Shown here: piece by piece, positions 10,359 to 19,972 of the stretch | Layout: the number at the start of each line of letters is the position of its first letter | Position numbering within the stretch: position 1 is the first letter of the stretch | DNA from: Gemmatimonas phototrophica | GTDB lineage: Bacteria > Gemmatimonadota > Gemmatimonadetes > Gemmatimonadales > Gemmatimonadaceae | Direction: 5' to 3' | DNA: 64,000 nucleotides | Assembly (NCBI GenBank): GCA_945869195.1 | Contig: CAMBNV010000002.1 | Coordinates: 236,806 to 300,805, forward strand | Position numbers and translations under genes: made by a program | The notes under the pieces: generated by a model | What the model was told of the DNA's origin: nothing | What the model saw: the letters and a program-made list of their open reading frames with translations, nothing else | Databases searched by the model: none

Positions 10359-11624
10359 CTAGAAAAAATCCTGCAGCCAAGACTTGAAGCGCGCCGCGAG
10401 ATTATCGATCGACGGGCCAGCGTTCCCAAGACTAATCCGCCGCCCCTTCCCTCCGTTCGACCCCAGCGCAACGCGGTGTGCGCCGTATTGCACGAGGCCC
10501 GTTACGGTAGCGAAGCGCGGACTCTGTACCGAGTCAGCAAGTCCTCCCAGGAACTCACCGGGGATGCCGATCCGGGACCCCAAGCCAAAAACATCGTTCG
10601 CGAGCGCGGCGGTGCCGGGCTGCGCGGAGGCACCACCGGTGACCACGATACCCGCGGAAAGTTTCTTGATGAGCCCCGCCTGCTCGATGTCACGCAGTAC
10701 GAGCTCGAATATCTCTTGCGTACGCTGATGGATGATGTGGGCGAGTAGAGAGCGGGGGATCTCTCGCTCACCCTGCGCCCCGGTGCTTGGCAACCGAATC
10801 TTCTCGGTGTGTGGCACGAGCGACTCGAACGCCGCACCGTACTGCTCCTTGAGGCGCTCCGCGTCCGACTGCGTCACGCCGAGGCCGTGTACGATGTCGC
10901 TCGTCACGTTGAGTCCGCCGTAGTTGACGGTGCCGAGGTGACGGATTTTGCCCTCGAGGAAGACGGCAACGTCGGTGGTGCCGGCGCCCATCTCCACGAG
11001 CGCGACGCCCAGCTCCTTCTCGTCGTCAGTGAGCACGCTGAGCGCGCTCGCGAGCGGCTCGAGCACAAGCTCCTGTACCCGGTAGCCGGAGCGCTCAACG
11101 GCCTTGCGCAGGTTCATCGCCGGCGAGGAACCGATCGTGACGAGGTACATCTCGGTCTCGAGCCGTGTGCCGATCATGCCAATCGGGTCGCGCACGCCGA
11201 CGTTCTTGTCGACGGTGTACTCCTGCGGGATCGCATGAATCAGCTCGCGGTCCTGCGGGATCGCCTGTGCGCGGGCCACGGCATTGGCACGCTCGACGTC
11301 CGCCCGCGTGATCTCTGCCCCCGTCACCGACGCGATGCCAGTGGACGTCATCGCTTGGACATGTTCGCCCGCGATCCCCGCGTACACGCTCTCGACTCGC
11401 GCACCGGCCATCTGTTCGGCGTCTTGCATGGCCTTGGTGATCGAACGCATGGTCTCCTCGATGTCGGCCACGACGCCCTTGCGGAGCCCCGTGGTGCGCG
11501 ACTGTCCTACACCGAGGATGTTGACGGTGGGATGTTTGGGCAGATCACCACTCACCTCCGCGATGACGGCGGTGGTTTTGGCGGATCCGATGTCGAGGCC
11601 AGCGACGAGACGGTCGAGGTTCAT
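10359..11624 (-). CDS. ftsA: Cell division protein FtsA
   Basis: [55 protein letters not shown]. Confidence 0.95.
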   Translation of the reverse strand: MNLDRLVAGLDIGSAKTTAVIAEVSGDLPKHPTVNILGVGQSRTTGLRKGVVADIEETMRSITKAMQDAEQMAGARVESVYAGIAGEHVQAMTSTGIASVTGAEITRADVERANAVARAQAIPQDRELIHAIPQEYTVDKNVGVRDPIGMIGTRLETEMYLVTIGSSPAMNLRKAVERSGYRVQELVLEPLASALSVLTDDEKELGVALVEMGAGTTDVAVFLEGKIRHLGTVNYGGLNVTSDIVHGLGVTQSDAERLKEQYGAAFESLVPHTEKIRLPSTGAQGEREIPRSLLAHIIHQRTQEIFELVLRDIEQAGLIKKLSAGIVVTGGASAQPGTAALANDVFGLGSRIGIPGEFLGGLADSVQSPRFATVTGLVQYGAHRVALGSNGGKGRRISLGNAGPSIDNLAARFKSWLQDFF

Positions 11625-11630
11625 TGGGTT

Positions 11631-12371
11631 CTATGGGAGTCTGGCGACCACCTGATCACGGAACCGGAGATCCAGTTCAGCGACGAGGAGGGCGCGACGG
11701 GCGAGATCACGTTCGACGGTCAAAAGCTCAGCGAGCCGCGCCGCCGTAACGTCAGCGAGCGCGAGCACACGGTATTCATTGAGCACGAGAACGACGTCGC
11801 CGTGGGCGCCACGCCGTGCTTCGCTTACGCGGGCGAAGAGCGACGGGGTTTCCGCGCGCACCTCCGCGAGCAGGCGGAGGAGCAACGTATCCCGTGTCGC
11901 AAGCACCGGGAGATCCACGTCGATGCGCGTGGGATCCACCGGCAGCGATCCCCCTGCCGCATCGGTAACGACGAGGCCCTGTGCGCTCTTCACCAGCGCC
12001 ACGGGCAAGTTCTCGGTCACGCGAACGACGAGGGTTCCTGGGAGCCTCCGCGCAATGCGCACGTCGCGCACCTGCGGATGCTCCTTCACTCGCGTCACGA
12101 GGGGCGATACGTCGTCCCAGATGGACGCCATCGTGTCGACCCTCAACTGCGAAACGATTTCGTCGGGCGAGGCGTAACGGGCACCTTCGATCACCACACG
12201 CCGCACACGGAAGAAATCCAGTTGCTGCAGGAGCATCCGACCCCACCAGGGTGAGGCCAAGAGGCCCGCCACCAGAAGGAGCTGGCCGATACGCCGCACC
12301 CGTTTGCGCCACCGTGGCTCCCCGAGGGCGCCCCGATTGTCTCCACGTTCGCTGTCGCTACGTATCGCCAT
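11631..12371 (-). CDS. ftsQ: Cell division protein FtsQ (POTRA domain); start likely ATG 12371
   Basis: TM helix, then FFRVRRVVIEGARYASPDEIVSQLRVD (POTRA), ARRLPGTLVVRVTENLPVALV; located between murC and ftsA. Confidence 0.9.
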   Translation of the reverse strand: MAIRSDSERGDNRGALGEPRWRKRVRRIGQLLLVAGLLASPWWGRMLLQQLDFFRVRRVVIEGARYASPDEIVSQLRVDTMASIWDDVSPLVTRVKEHPQVRDVRIARRLPGTLVVRVTENLPVALVKSAQGLVVTDAAGGSLPVDPTRIDVDLPVLATRDTLLLRLLAEVRAETPSLFARVSEARRGAHGDVVLVLNEYRVLALADVTAARLAELLTVERDLARRALLVAELDLRFRDQVVARLP

Positions 12372-12378
12372 CGACGTG

Positions 12379-13755
12379 CTACGCGGAAAGCCGGGCGAGG
12401 AGTTCGGGGCCAGCCTTCGTGATGTCCCCTGCTCCGACCGTGAGCACGACGTCACCCTCGCGGACGAGGTCCGCGAGCGCTTCGGCCATGTTCGTGCGCG
12501 AGCCCTCCCAGGCGGGTGCGCGCCCGGCGGCGGTGGCCGCGTCCGCGATGAGCTTGCTCGTCACGCCAGGCACGGGTTGTTCGCGCGCCGGATATATCTC
12601 GGCGAGCGCGATCACGTCGGCGCCGGCGAGCGCCTCACCGAACTCGCGCGCAAAGTCGCGCGTGCGCGAAAAGAGGTGCGGCTGGAACGCGACGACGATA
12701 CGGCGCCCGGGGTACGCTTCGCGCGCCGCGGCAAGCGTTGCCGCGAGCTCGGTGGGGTGATGCGCGTAGTCGTCGACCACCTGCACGCCCTTCACCGACC
12801 CAAGACGCTGAAAGCGCCGCTCCGCGCCGACACACTGGGCGAGCCCAGTCGCCATGTCGGCGACCGTGAGCCCCCAGGGTCCGATCCCGCAGGCGAGCGC
12901 CGCGAGGGCGTTCCGCACGTTGTGTAGTCCAGGTACGCCGAGCGTCACCTCGCCAAGAGGATTGCCGTCCAACTGCACGCGGAAGATCGTGCGCCCCTCG
13001 ACGTGACGGAGGTCTCGGGCCACGAGCCGCGCATCGGCGCCCGTGACACCGTAGCGCATCACCTCGGCGGTGGACGGCGTTGCCAGCGTGTTCGCGCCAG
13101 GATCGTCGGCACAGAGCACGATGTAGCGCGCACGTTGGACGTATTCCGAGAAGGTGTCGCGGATGTCTTGCAGATCGCGATAAATGTCGAGGTGATCGGC
13201 CTCGACATTTGTGACAACCGCCACCGTGGGATGGAGCGCAAGGAACGATCGGTCGTACTCGTCAGCTTCGACAACGAACAGCTCGTGCCCACCCGGCGAG
13301 AGATTGCCGCCCCAGGTGGTTACGCGCGCACCGACTACACCCGTGGGTGCCTTTCCCGCGGCCGCGAGCGCCTCGGTGGTCATCACCGTCGTCGTGCTCT
13401 TCCCGTGTGTGCCGGCGATGCCGATTAGCAGGCCGCCGGCCGTTGCCTCGGCCAACGCTTCGGCGCGCCGCACCACGTCGAGTCCAAGTGCGCGGGCGCG
13501 AAGCACCTCGGGATGATTCTGGGGGATGGCGCTCGAGACGACCAGGGCACGGTGGCCGGTAAGGTGCGTGGGAGCGTGACCCTCAAATACGGTGATGCCG
13601 AGCCTGACGAGGTCGGCGGCGCCATCAGGGTGCTGATCGCAGCCCGTGACCGTGGCACCACGGCGATGGCAGAGCTCAGCGAGCGCCGACATGCCTGCCC
13701 CGGCGATGCCTTGGAAGTGGATCGGGGCTGCGTTGGTCGGGTCAAGAAGTGGCAT
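12379..13755 (-). CDS. murC: UDP-N-acetylmuramate--L-alanine ligase; start likely ATG 13755
   Basis: MPLLDPTNAAPIHFQGIAGAGMSALAELCHRRGATVTGCD, IAGTHGKSTTT, DDYAHHPTE. Confidence 0.95.
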   Translation of the reverse strand: MPLLDPTNAAPIHFQGIAGAGMSALAELCHRRGATVTGCDQHPDGAADLVRLGITVFEGHAPTHLTGHRALVVSSAIPQNHPEVLRARALGLDVVRRAEALAEATAGGLLIGIAGTHGKSTTTVMTTEALAAAGKAPTGVVGARVTTWGGNLSPGGHELFVVEADEYDRSFLALHPTVAVVTNVEADHLDIYRDLQDIRDTFSEYVQRARYIVLCADDPGANTLATPSTAEVMRYGVTGADARLVARDLRHVEGRTIFRVQLDGNPLGEVTLGVPGLHNVRNALAALACGIGPWGLTVADMATGLAQCVGAERRFQRLGSVKGVQVVDDYAHHPTELAATLAAAREAYPGRRIVVAFQPHLFSRTRDFAREFGEALAGADVIALAEIYPAREQPVPGVTSKLIADAATAAGRAPAWEGSRTNMAEALADLVREGDVVLTVGAGDITKAGPELLARLSA

Positions 13756-13766
13756 CGCCGTGAAAG

Positions 13767-14858
13767 CTAGCCGAGCAGCCGCGCGATGTGCGCCGCAATC
13801 TCGGCGGCGGCGCGAGGCCGCCCACGCCGATGCGCCGCCGCCGCCATGGCCGAGCGGGCGGGCTGGTCCGTCAACAGCCCGCCGACCAGGTCGTCGAGCG
13901 TCTGGACCGAGAGATCGCCCTCTGCCAGATACCTCGCTGCCCCAGCCGCCTCGAGCACTCGGGCATTTGCTGTCTGATGATCGTTCGCCGCGCTCGGCAG
14001 TGGAACGATCACCATCGGCACTCCCCACGCACAGAGCTCGCTCGACCCCATCATCCCGCCGCGCACGAGGGCCAAGTCGGCCGCCGCGTAGGCCTCACCG
14101 ATTGGCGCGAGGTAGCGGAGTACGCGCACGTCGGGACGATCGAGCTGCTTGAACGCATCGTAGTGGGCCTTCCCCGTGGCCCACAGCAGACAGACGCCCT
14201 TCGGCAGGCCGCGCTCAACCCAGGCGGCGACGGCGCGATTGATCGCGTGTGCGCCCTGTGAGCCCCCGAACACGAGGAGCACCGTCGCCGCGGCAGGTAT
14301 TCCCCACCGTGCGCGCGCGGCTGCACCCGTCGGGGCGATGTCGGGCGGTGGTTCGATCGGATTGCCGGTGTCGCGGTAGCTGCATCCGTTGTGGGGGAGA
14401 AACCGCTCGGCCTCGGGATAGCCCAGGTACGACTCGCGCGCCAGGCGTGCGCTCCACCGCGCAGTGATTCCTGGGATCGCGTCGCCAATGTGCTGCACGA
14501 ACGGGATGCCCTGCGCCGCCGCCCACGCACTCGTGAGCGCCGCCGCATAGCCGCCGGTGCCAACCACGAGGGCGGGTTTCCGCTCGCGCGCGAGCGCATG
14601 GAGTGCGCCCCAGCCTCGGAGAGCGCCGCGCACCGTGCGCCAGTTTTTCCAGACCTGCGGCCGGTAGAGCGGATGGAGGTCGAGCAGGAGATGGGGAAAC
14701 TCTGTCGTCGGTAGGATTTCACGTTCGATCCCGCGCTGCGCGCCGACGAAAAAAGGCCGGACGTCGGGCCGCACGCGCACTAGGGCACGGGCAATCGCGA
14801 GACCGGGGTAGAGATGTCCACCGGTGCCACCGCCGGTGAAGATGACGTTGGTGATCAA
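13767..14858 (-). CDS. murG: UDP-GlcNAc:undecaprenyl-pyrophosphoryl-MurNAc-pentapeptide transferase; start likely TTG 14858
   Basis: LITNVIFTGGGTGGHLYPGLAIARAL, LLVFGGSQGAHAINRAV, ALVRGGMMGSSELCAWGVPMVIVPLP. Confidence 0.95.
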   Translation of the reverse strand: MITNVIFTGGGTGGHLYPGLAIARALVRVRPDVRPFFVGAQRGIEREILPTTEFPHLLLDLHPLYRPQVWKNWRTVRGALRGWGALHALARERKPALVVGTGGYAAALTSAWAAAQGIPFVQHIGDAIPGITARWSARLARESYLGYPEAERFLPHNGCSYRDTGNPIEPPPDIAPTGAAARARWGIPAAATVLLVFGGSQGAHAINRAVAAWVERGLPKGVCLLWATGKAHYDAFKQLDRPDVRVLRYLAPIGEAYAAADLALVRGGMMGSSELCAWGVPMVIVPLPSAANDHQTANARVLEAAGAARYLAEGDLSVQTLDDLVGGLLTDQPARSAMAAAAHRRGRPRAAAEIAAHIARLLG

Positions 14859-16105
14859 CCGGCGAGTGGATTCGTGGCGCGTTCGCCGATGACCCGTTCT
14901 CTGTGGCTCCCGATATTCACCAGGATCCCGGTCAACAGGAGCGAGAGCAGGATGTTCGAGCGACCATAGGAGATAAACGGCAGCGTCAGCCCCGTCGTCG
15001 GGAGCAGGCCAATCACGACGCCAAGATGCAGGAACGCCGTGATGACCATGGTCACCGTGAGCCCGATCGCCGTGAGCTGCTGGAACGGCGTGCGCGCCAT
15101 CTTCGCGATCCGGAAGCCCAGCCAGCCCCAGCACCAGTAGAGGAGAATGAGCGCGGCGACGCCGACGAAGCCCCACTCCTCGCCGACGTTGCTGCCGATG
15201 AAGTCGTTGTAGGGCAGTGGGAGGAAACCGAGCTGCTGACGGCCCTGCCCGAAGCCAACGCCGAAGATACCGCCCGAGCCAACGGCAATCAACGACTGCT
15301 GGAGCTGGTGATTTACCCCAGACGCCGCGTCGGCACTACCAGCAAACCCCATGAGGCGGCGCATGACGTACTCGAGTCGATGGATCTCGCTCCAGACGAT
15401 CGGGATTGCCATGACGCCAAGCAGCACAAAGTGTCCGATCCTCGCGCCCGCCGTAAACAGCATGATGCTCATCACGAGCGCATAAAAGATCGCGACCGAT
15501 AGGTCGGGCTGGAGTGCGACAATCAGACTGAGGACCCCGAGGATGACCATGAACGGCATCAACCCCTTCGACAGGCGCCGTAGTCCGTCCTCCCCGCCCT
15601 TCTTCACGATCAGCATCGCGGTCCAAAGTACCAGCGAAAGCTTGGCAAACTCCGACGGCTGGATTGAGCCGCCAAGAAGGAAGCGACGCGAACCACCGAT
15701 CATCGGTGAGATCGACCGTGGCATGCCGGGCAGGACGGTGACGAGCAACGCGAGGATCGACAGCCCCATGATCGGCCAGGCCCACGCCCGCAGCTGCTCG
15801 GTGTCGAACTTGGCGAGAATCGCGAAGCCCACCACGCCGGCCGCGACGCCGGTGAGTTGCTTCCCGAGGAAAAACCAGCTCGGCTGGTCCATCTGTGTTG
15901 CGACGTACGCACTCGCCGAATAGAGCGTGGCCAGCCCGAACGCCAGCAGGGTCGCCGTCACGATCACGAGCAAGCGCGCCTCAAAACTCAGGCGCCACCG
16001 GTCGCGCACGAGTGCGACCCCCTGCGCCTGACTCCCGCGACGGGTGGCACGAGACGAGGTGCGCGCGCCGAGACTCGCTTCCATCATCGCATGCGGGACG
16101 GTCAT
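14855..16105 (-). CDS. ftsW: Lipid II polymerase FtsW (SEDS family)
   Basis: Multi-TM; GGSRRFLLGGSIQPSEFAKLSLV, LPLPYNDFIGSNVGEEWGFVG, GLLPTTGLTLPFISYGRSN. Confidence 0.95.
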   Translation of the reverse strand: MTVPHAMMEASLGARTSSRATRRGSQAQGVALVRDRWRLSFEARLLVIVTATLLAFGLATLYSASAYVATQMDQPSWFFLGKQLTGVAAGVVGFAILAKFDTEQLRAWAWPIMGLSILALLVTVLPGMPRSISPMIGGSRRFLLGGSIQPSEFAKLSLVLWTAMLIVKKGGEDGLRRLSKGLMPFMVILGVLSLIVALQPDLSVAIFYALVMSIMLFTAGARIGHFVLLGVMAIPIVWSEIHRLEYVMRRLMGFAGSADAASGVNHQLQQSLIAVGSGGIFGVGFGQGRQQLGFLPLPYNDFIGSNVGEEWGFVGVAALILLYWCWGWLGFRIAKMARTPFQQLTAIGLTVTMVITAFLHLGVVIGLLPTTGLTLPFISYGRSNILLSLLLTGILVNIGSHRERVIGERATNPLAG

Positions 16106-17493
16106 AAGGCGACGCGCGGCGGGAGCGCGAGACGACGGAAGGTCGCGCCCCGGTCCTCATAGTTATGAAACATGTCGTAGCTGGAGCAGGCGGGAGCGAG
16201 CAGGACGGCGTCCCCGGGTGCAGCGAGCGCTCGGGCACGACTGATGACTTCCTCAATGGACGATCCAAAGCGCTCCACGGGCACGTGGGGTCCAAGATCG
16301 GCCTCGATCAGCGCGGCCGCCTCCCCATAGGCCAGCACCACCTTTGCGTGGGCCTGCACCGCGTCGAGCATCATGGTGTAGCGTTCGCCCTTGTGACGCC
16401 CGCCCAGCAGCAAGACCGTCGGCCGCGTCATCGCGTCGAGCGCAACCCGGGCCGCGCCAATGTTCGTGGCTTTAGAGTCGTTCACCCAGAGCACACCGTC
16501 GACCTCGCCGATGGGTTCAAGACGGTGGGCGATGGCATGGAAGCTCATCAGCCCCGCCGCGAGCTTGGCGCGCCCCGACGAGCTCTGGTCCCCCGGACAC
16601 GCATTCCATACGGCTAAGAGGGCCGCGAGGGCGTTGGCGACGTTGTGTGCGCCCAGAAGCGGCAAGAGCGCTCGCTCGAGGAGCGGTGCGCCAGCGAGCA
16701 CGAGCTGCTGCTGCGCCACATCGTACCACGCGTCGGCACCCGCATCGCGAAGGGAGAAGCGTTGTACAATTCCCGGCACGGCACTGGTCAGGCGCATGAC
16801 CTCCGCCTCGTCGGCATTCACCACACGAACGCTGGTCGCCGTCGCATTGCGGAAGAGCTGGACTTTGTCGCCGTAATACTCCTCGAGCGAGCCATACCGA
16901 TCCAGATGGTCCGGCGCGAGGTTGGTCAACACCGCGACGGTCGGCGCGACCGACGGCGTGTCGTGCAGCTGGAAACTCGAGAGCTCGATCACGACCCACG
17001 CCGGCCGCGTCCCGCCGAGTGCGACCTCTGAGAGCGGCGTTCCGATATTCCCGGCCTCGCACGTCCGATGTCCAAGCGCACGCAAGAGGTGCGCGATCAT
17101 CGCCGTCACGGTCGTCTTGCCGTTCGTCCCCGTGATGCCGATGTACGGCACGCCAGGGAGGGCCCGCAGCGCGACTTCGATCTCGCTCATCACCTGAACG
17201 CCATTCGCGCGCGCGGTCGCGAGCGGCGGCGCGGTGGGCGGTACGCCCGGTGAGACCACCACGCACCCGGCTGCGCCAATCCGTTTGAGGTCATGACGCC
17301 CAGCGTCGGCGGCGATCCCCTCTGTCCGCAGTCTCGCCGCGGCCTCGACCACGGCGGCGCTCGCCCCGGCATCGCTTGCGTAGACTCGCGCGCCCGCGCG
17401 CGCCAGCAGACGCGCGGCCGCGGTCCCGCTCGCGCCAAGCCCGATGACCGCGATCTCGCCGCGGACAGAGAGGGCACGAAGCGCGTCGGTCAC
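16102..17493 (-). CDS. murD: UDP-N-acetylmuramoylalanine--D-glutamate ligase; start likely GTG 17493
   Basis: IAVIGLGASGTAAARLLARAGARVYASD, ITGTNGKTTVTAMIAHLL, WVNDSKATNIGAA, LLLGGRHKG. Confidence 0.95.
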   Translation of the reverse strand: MTDALRALSVRGEIAVIGLGASGTAAARLLARAGARVYASDAGASAAVVEAAARLRTEGIAADAGRHDLKRIGAAGCVVVSPGVPPTAPPLATARANGVQVMSEIEVALRALPGVPYIGITGTNGKTTVTAMIAHLLRALGHRTCEAGNIGTPLSEVALGGTRPAWVVIELSSFQLHDTPSVAPTVAVLTNLAPDHLDRYGSLEEYYGDKVQLFRNATATSVRVVNADEAEVMRLTSAVPGIVQRFSLRDAGADAWYDVAQQQLVLAGAPLLERALLPLLGAHNVANALAALLAVWNACPGDQSSSGRAKLAAGLMSFHAIAHRLEPIGEVDGVLWVNDSKATNIGAARVALDAMTRPTVLLLGGRHKGERYTMMLDAVQAHAKVVLAYGEAAALIEADLGPHVPVERFGSSIEEVISRARALAAPGDAVLLAPACSSYDMFHNYEDRGATFRRLALPPRVAL

Positions 17494-18623
17494 CGGATTT
17501 TCAGTGTGGAGAGCGCAAGAAACGCGCAGAGCGCGCCGAGGATCCAAAAGCGGACCACCACCTGTGTTTCCGGCCAGCCCTTCAGCTCGAAGTGATGGTG
17601 GATCGGCGCCCGCAAGAACACGCGATGTGCCTTCGCGTACTCCACTCCATGACGCGCCTTGCGCCACTTGAAGACGCTGCGCTGAAGGATCACCGACACC
17701 GTCTCGGCCACGAAGACGCCACCGACGATCAGCAGCAAGAACTCGCTCTTGAGCAGGATCGCCACGGCCCCGAGCGCGCCGCCCAGCGCGAGCGACCCGG
17801 TGTCCCCCATGAACACCTGCGCTGGATGCGCGTTGTACCAGAGAAACCCAACCGACGCACCAAATACCGCGGCGCAGAACACGGTGAGCTCTCCCGCCCC
17901 GCGCAGATAGATGATCTGCAGATACTCCGTGGCGTCGACGCGCCCCATCACGTAGGCGAACATCGCCATCGTGAGCATCGCAATCGCCATCAGTCCCGAA
18001 GCGAGACCATCGAGCCCGTCGGTGAGGTTCACGGCGTTCGACGTGCCCGTCATCACGACCGTGACGAAGACCGGGTAGAGTGCCGGCACCGTGAAGATGA
18101 GCAGCACATACTTATAGAACGGGAGCGTGGTGCTCGCCCCGGGGAGGCTGTTGAGCGGCACCTGCCAGATATACCAGCTCAGAGCGAGACCGATCGTGAT
18201 CTGTCCGGCGAGCTTGTAACGCTCGACGAGGCCCTTGTTCTCCTTCCCCTCGCGTTTTTGCTTGAGCTTGAGCACGTCGTCGAGAAAGCCGATCGCCCCC
18301 ATGAGCAACGTGACGATCAGAGCGAGCCAGACATAGCGTGAATCAAAGCGCATCCAGAGGAGCGTGGAACCGGAGACCGCGGCGAGGATAATGATCCCCC
18401 CCATCGTGGGTGTCGTCCCCTTGCTGGCGTGGGAGTCCGGCGTACCGGCTCGGACCACCTGATGGATCTGCATCCGTTGAAGCCAACGCAGGATGATAGG
18501 CCCGACGATAAAGCAGAACAGGAGCGCGGTGATCGCCGCACCGGCGGCACGAAACGAGATGTAGCGGAAAATATTCAGCCCGCTGATCCGCGCCTGCAGG
18601 GGGAGAAGAAACTCGTAGAGCAT
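17490..18623 (-). CDS. mraY: Phospho-N-acetylmuramoyl-pentapeptide transferase; start ATG 18623
   Basis: KGTTPTMGGIIIL, NAVNLTDGLDGLASG, APIHHHFELKGWPETQVVVRFW. Confidence 0.97.
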   Translation of the reverse strand: MLYEFLLPLQARISGLNIFRYISFRAAGAAITALLFCFIVGPIILRWLQRMQIHQVVRAGTPDSHASKGTTPTMGGIIILAAVSGSTLLWMRFDSRYVWLALIVTLLMGAIGFLDDVLKLKQKREGKENKGLVERYKLAGQITIGLALSWYIWQVPLNSLPGASTTLPFYKYVLLIFTVPALYPVFVTVVMTGTSNAVNLTDGLDGLASGLMAIAMLTMAMFAYVMGRVDATEYLQIIYLRGAGELTVFCAAVFGASVGFLWYNAHPAQVFMGDTGSLALGGALGAVAILLKSEFLLLIVGGVFVAETVSVILQRSVFKWRKARHGVEYAKAHRVFLRAPIHHHFELKGWPETQVVVRFWILGALCAFLALSTLKIR

Positions 18624-19972
18624 CAGGCGGTCGCCCAGGTAGTGAGGATCGGGACCAGTCGCTCGAGCTGCACGCTGCGCGACGCTTTGAGAAGGATCGC
18701 GGCATCCGGCTGGAGCCGCGACTGTAACTTCGGCCAGAGATCGTCCACGTCGACGGCCGTGATCACGCGCGCGTCCCCGAGGCCGAGTGCGTCGAGTGCG
18801 GATGCGAACTCCCCAATGCCGCACACCAGGTCGTGGCCAGCCGCGAGCGCCGCTTCGGCCACCTCGCGATGTGCACGCGCCGAGTGCTCACCGAGTTCGC
18901 GCATGGTACCGAGCACCGCGACCCGCTGCCGCGCGCCCCCGACGTCCGCGAGCAAAGCGATCGCAGCGCGCGCAGAACCCGGATTCGCATTGTACGCATC
19001 GTTGAGCAACAGGGCCGAGCCAAGCGGAGAGACCGCCGATCGCATCGGAGGGACTGGCATCCGCGCGAGCCCTGCCGCCATCTCCGCGTCGCCCAGACCG
19101 AACTCTCGGCCTACAGCGATTGCGAGCACGGTATTGCGCAGATTGTGCATCCCCCGCAGCGGGACCTCCATACGCACACCGCCGGAGTCGATCCACCCAC
19201 GACCATCCGCATGCAATCCGTGCGTGGCCGGGACCGTCTGCGCGAGCATCGGCGTGAGCACGCGCGCGGCGCGGCGCTTCGCCTCATCCACCACCGATGG
19301 TTCGGCTCCTGGCACCACAGCCACTGGCACCTGATCGGTGAGCGAGAGCTCCTCTGCCAGCACCCCCGCGAGGTCACCGAGGCCTTCCAGATGCTCCTCC
19401 TGCACCGTCGTCAGCACGACGAGGTCGGGGAGGATAATCTCGCGTAACGTGGAGATTTCGCCGGGTTGATTGGTCCCCGCTTCGATCACCGCGACGTCAG
19501 CAGCATCGTCGAGCGCCAGGAGGGTGAGCGGGACACCAATCCGGTTGTTCAGGTTGCCGGCCGTCGCATGCACCGTGAAGCGGCTGCCAAGCACGGCCTT
19601 GAGCAGTTCTTTCGTGCTCGTCTTCCCATTCGAGCCGCCCACCGCGATCACCGGCCGGCCCCAGGCGAGCCGACGGTAGCGGCCGAGCGCACCGAGCGCG
19701 ACCAGGGTGTCAGCCACCTCGTAGACCGGCACACCAAGCCCAGCTGCGCGACGCGCGTCATTCACCACGAGTGCCGCCGCACCCGCCGCGACGGCCTCGG
19801 CGAGGAAGTCGTGCGCGTCGAACGACTCGCCCGAGAGCGCAACGAAACACTCGCCAGGCTGAATCGTGCGCGTGTCGGTCGTGACTCCCGCGAGGGGACG
19901 ACGGTCGGCGGGCCCGCCACCGAGTGCTTGAGACAGCCGCTCAAGCGTCCAAAACGGAGCGTGACTGGTCAT
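18623..19972 (-). CDS. murF: UDP-N-acetylmuramoyl-tripeptide--D-alanyl-D-alanine ligase
   Basis: VGGSNGKTSTKELLKAVLG, GTNQPGEISTLREI, LNDAYNANPGSARAAI. Confidence 0.95.
   Translation of the reverse strand: MTSHAPFWTLERLSQALGGGPADRRPLAGVTTDTRTIQPGECFVALSGESFDAHDFLAEAVAAGAAALVVNDARRAAGLGVPVYEVADTLVALGALGRYRRLAWGRPVIAVGGSNGKTSTKELLKAVLGSRFTVHATAGNLNNRIGVPLTLLALDDAADVAVIEAGTNQPGEISTLREIILPDLVVLTTVQEEHLEGLGDLAGVLAEELSLTDQVPVAVVPGAEPSVVDEAKRRAARVLTPMLAQTVPATHGLHADGRGWIDSGGVRMEVPLRGMHNLRNTVLAIAVGREFGLGDAEMAAGLARMPVPPMRSAVSPLGSALLLNDAYNANPGSARAAIALLADVGGARQRVAVLGTMRELGEHSARAHREVAEAALAAGHDLVCGIGEFASALDALGLGDARVITAVDVDDLWPKLQSRLQPDAAILLKASRSVQLERLVPILTTWATA

Noticed and set aside
10809-12254. 481-aa plus-strand ORF opposite ftsA/ftsQ
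   Set aside because: Spans the antisense of two well-supported genes; composition typical of a shadow ORF.
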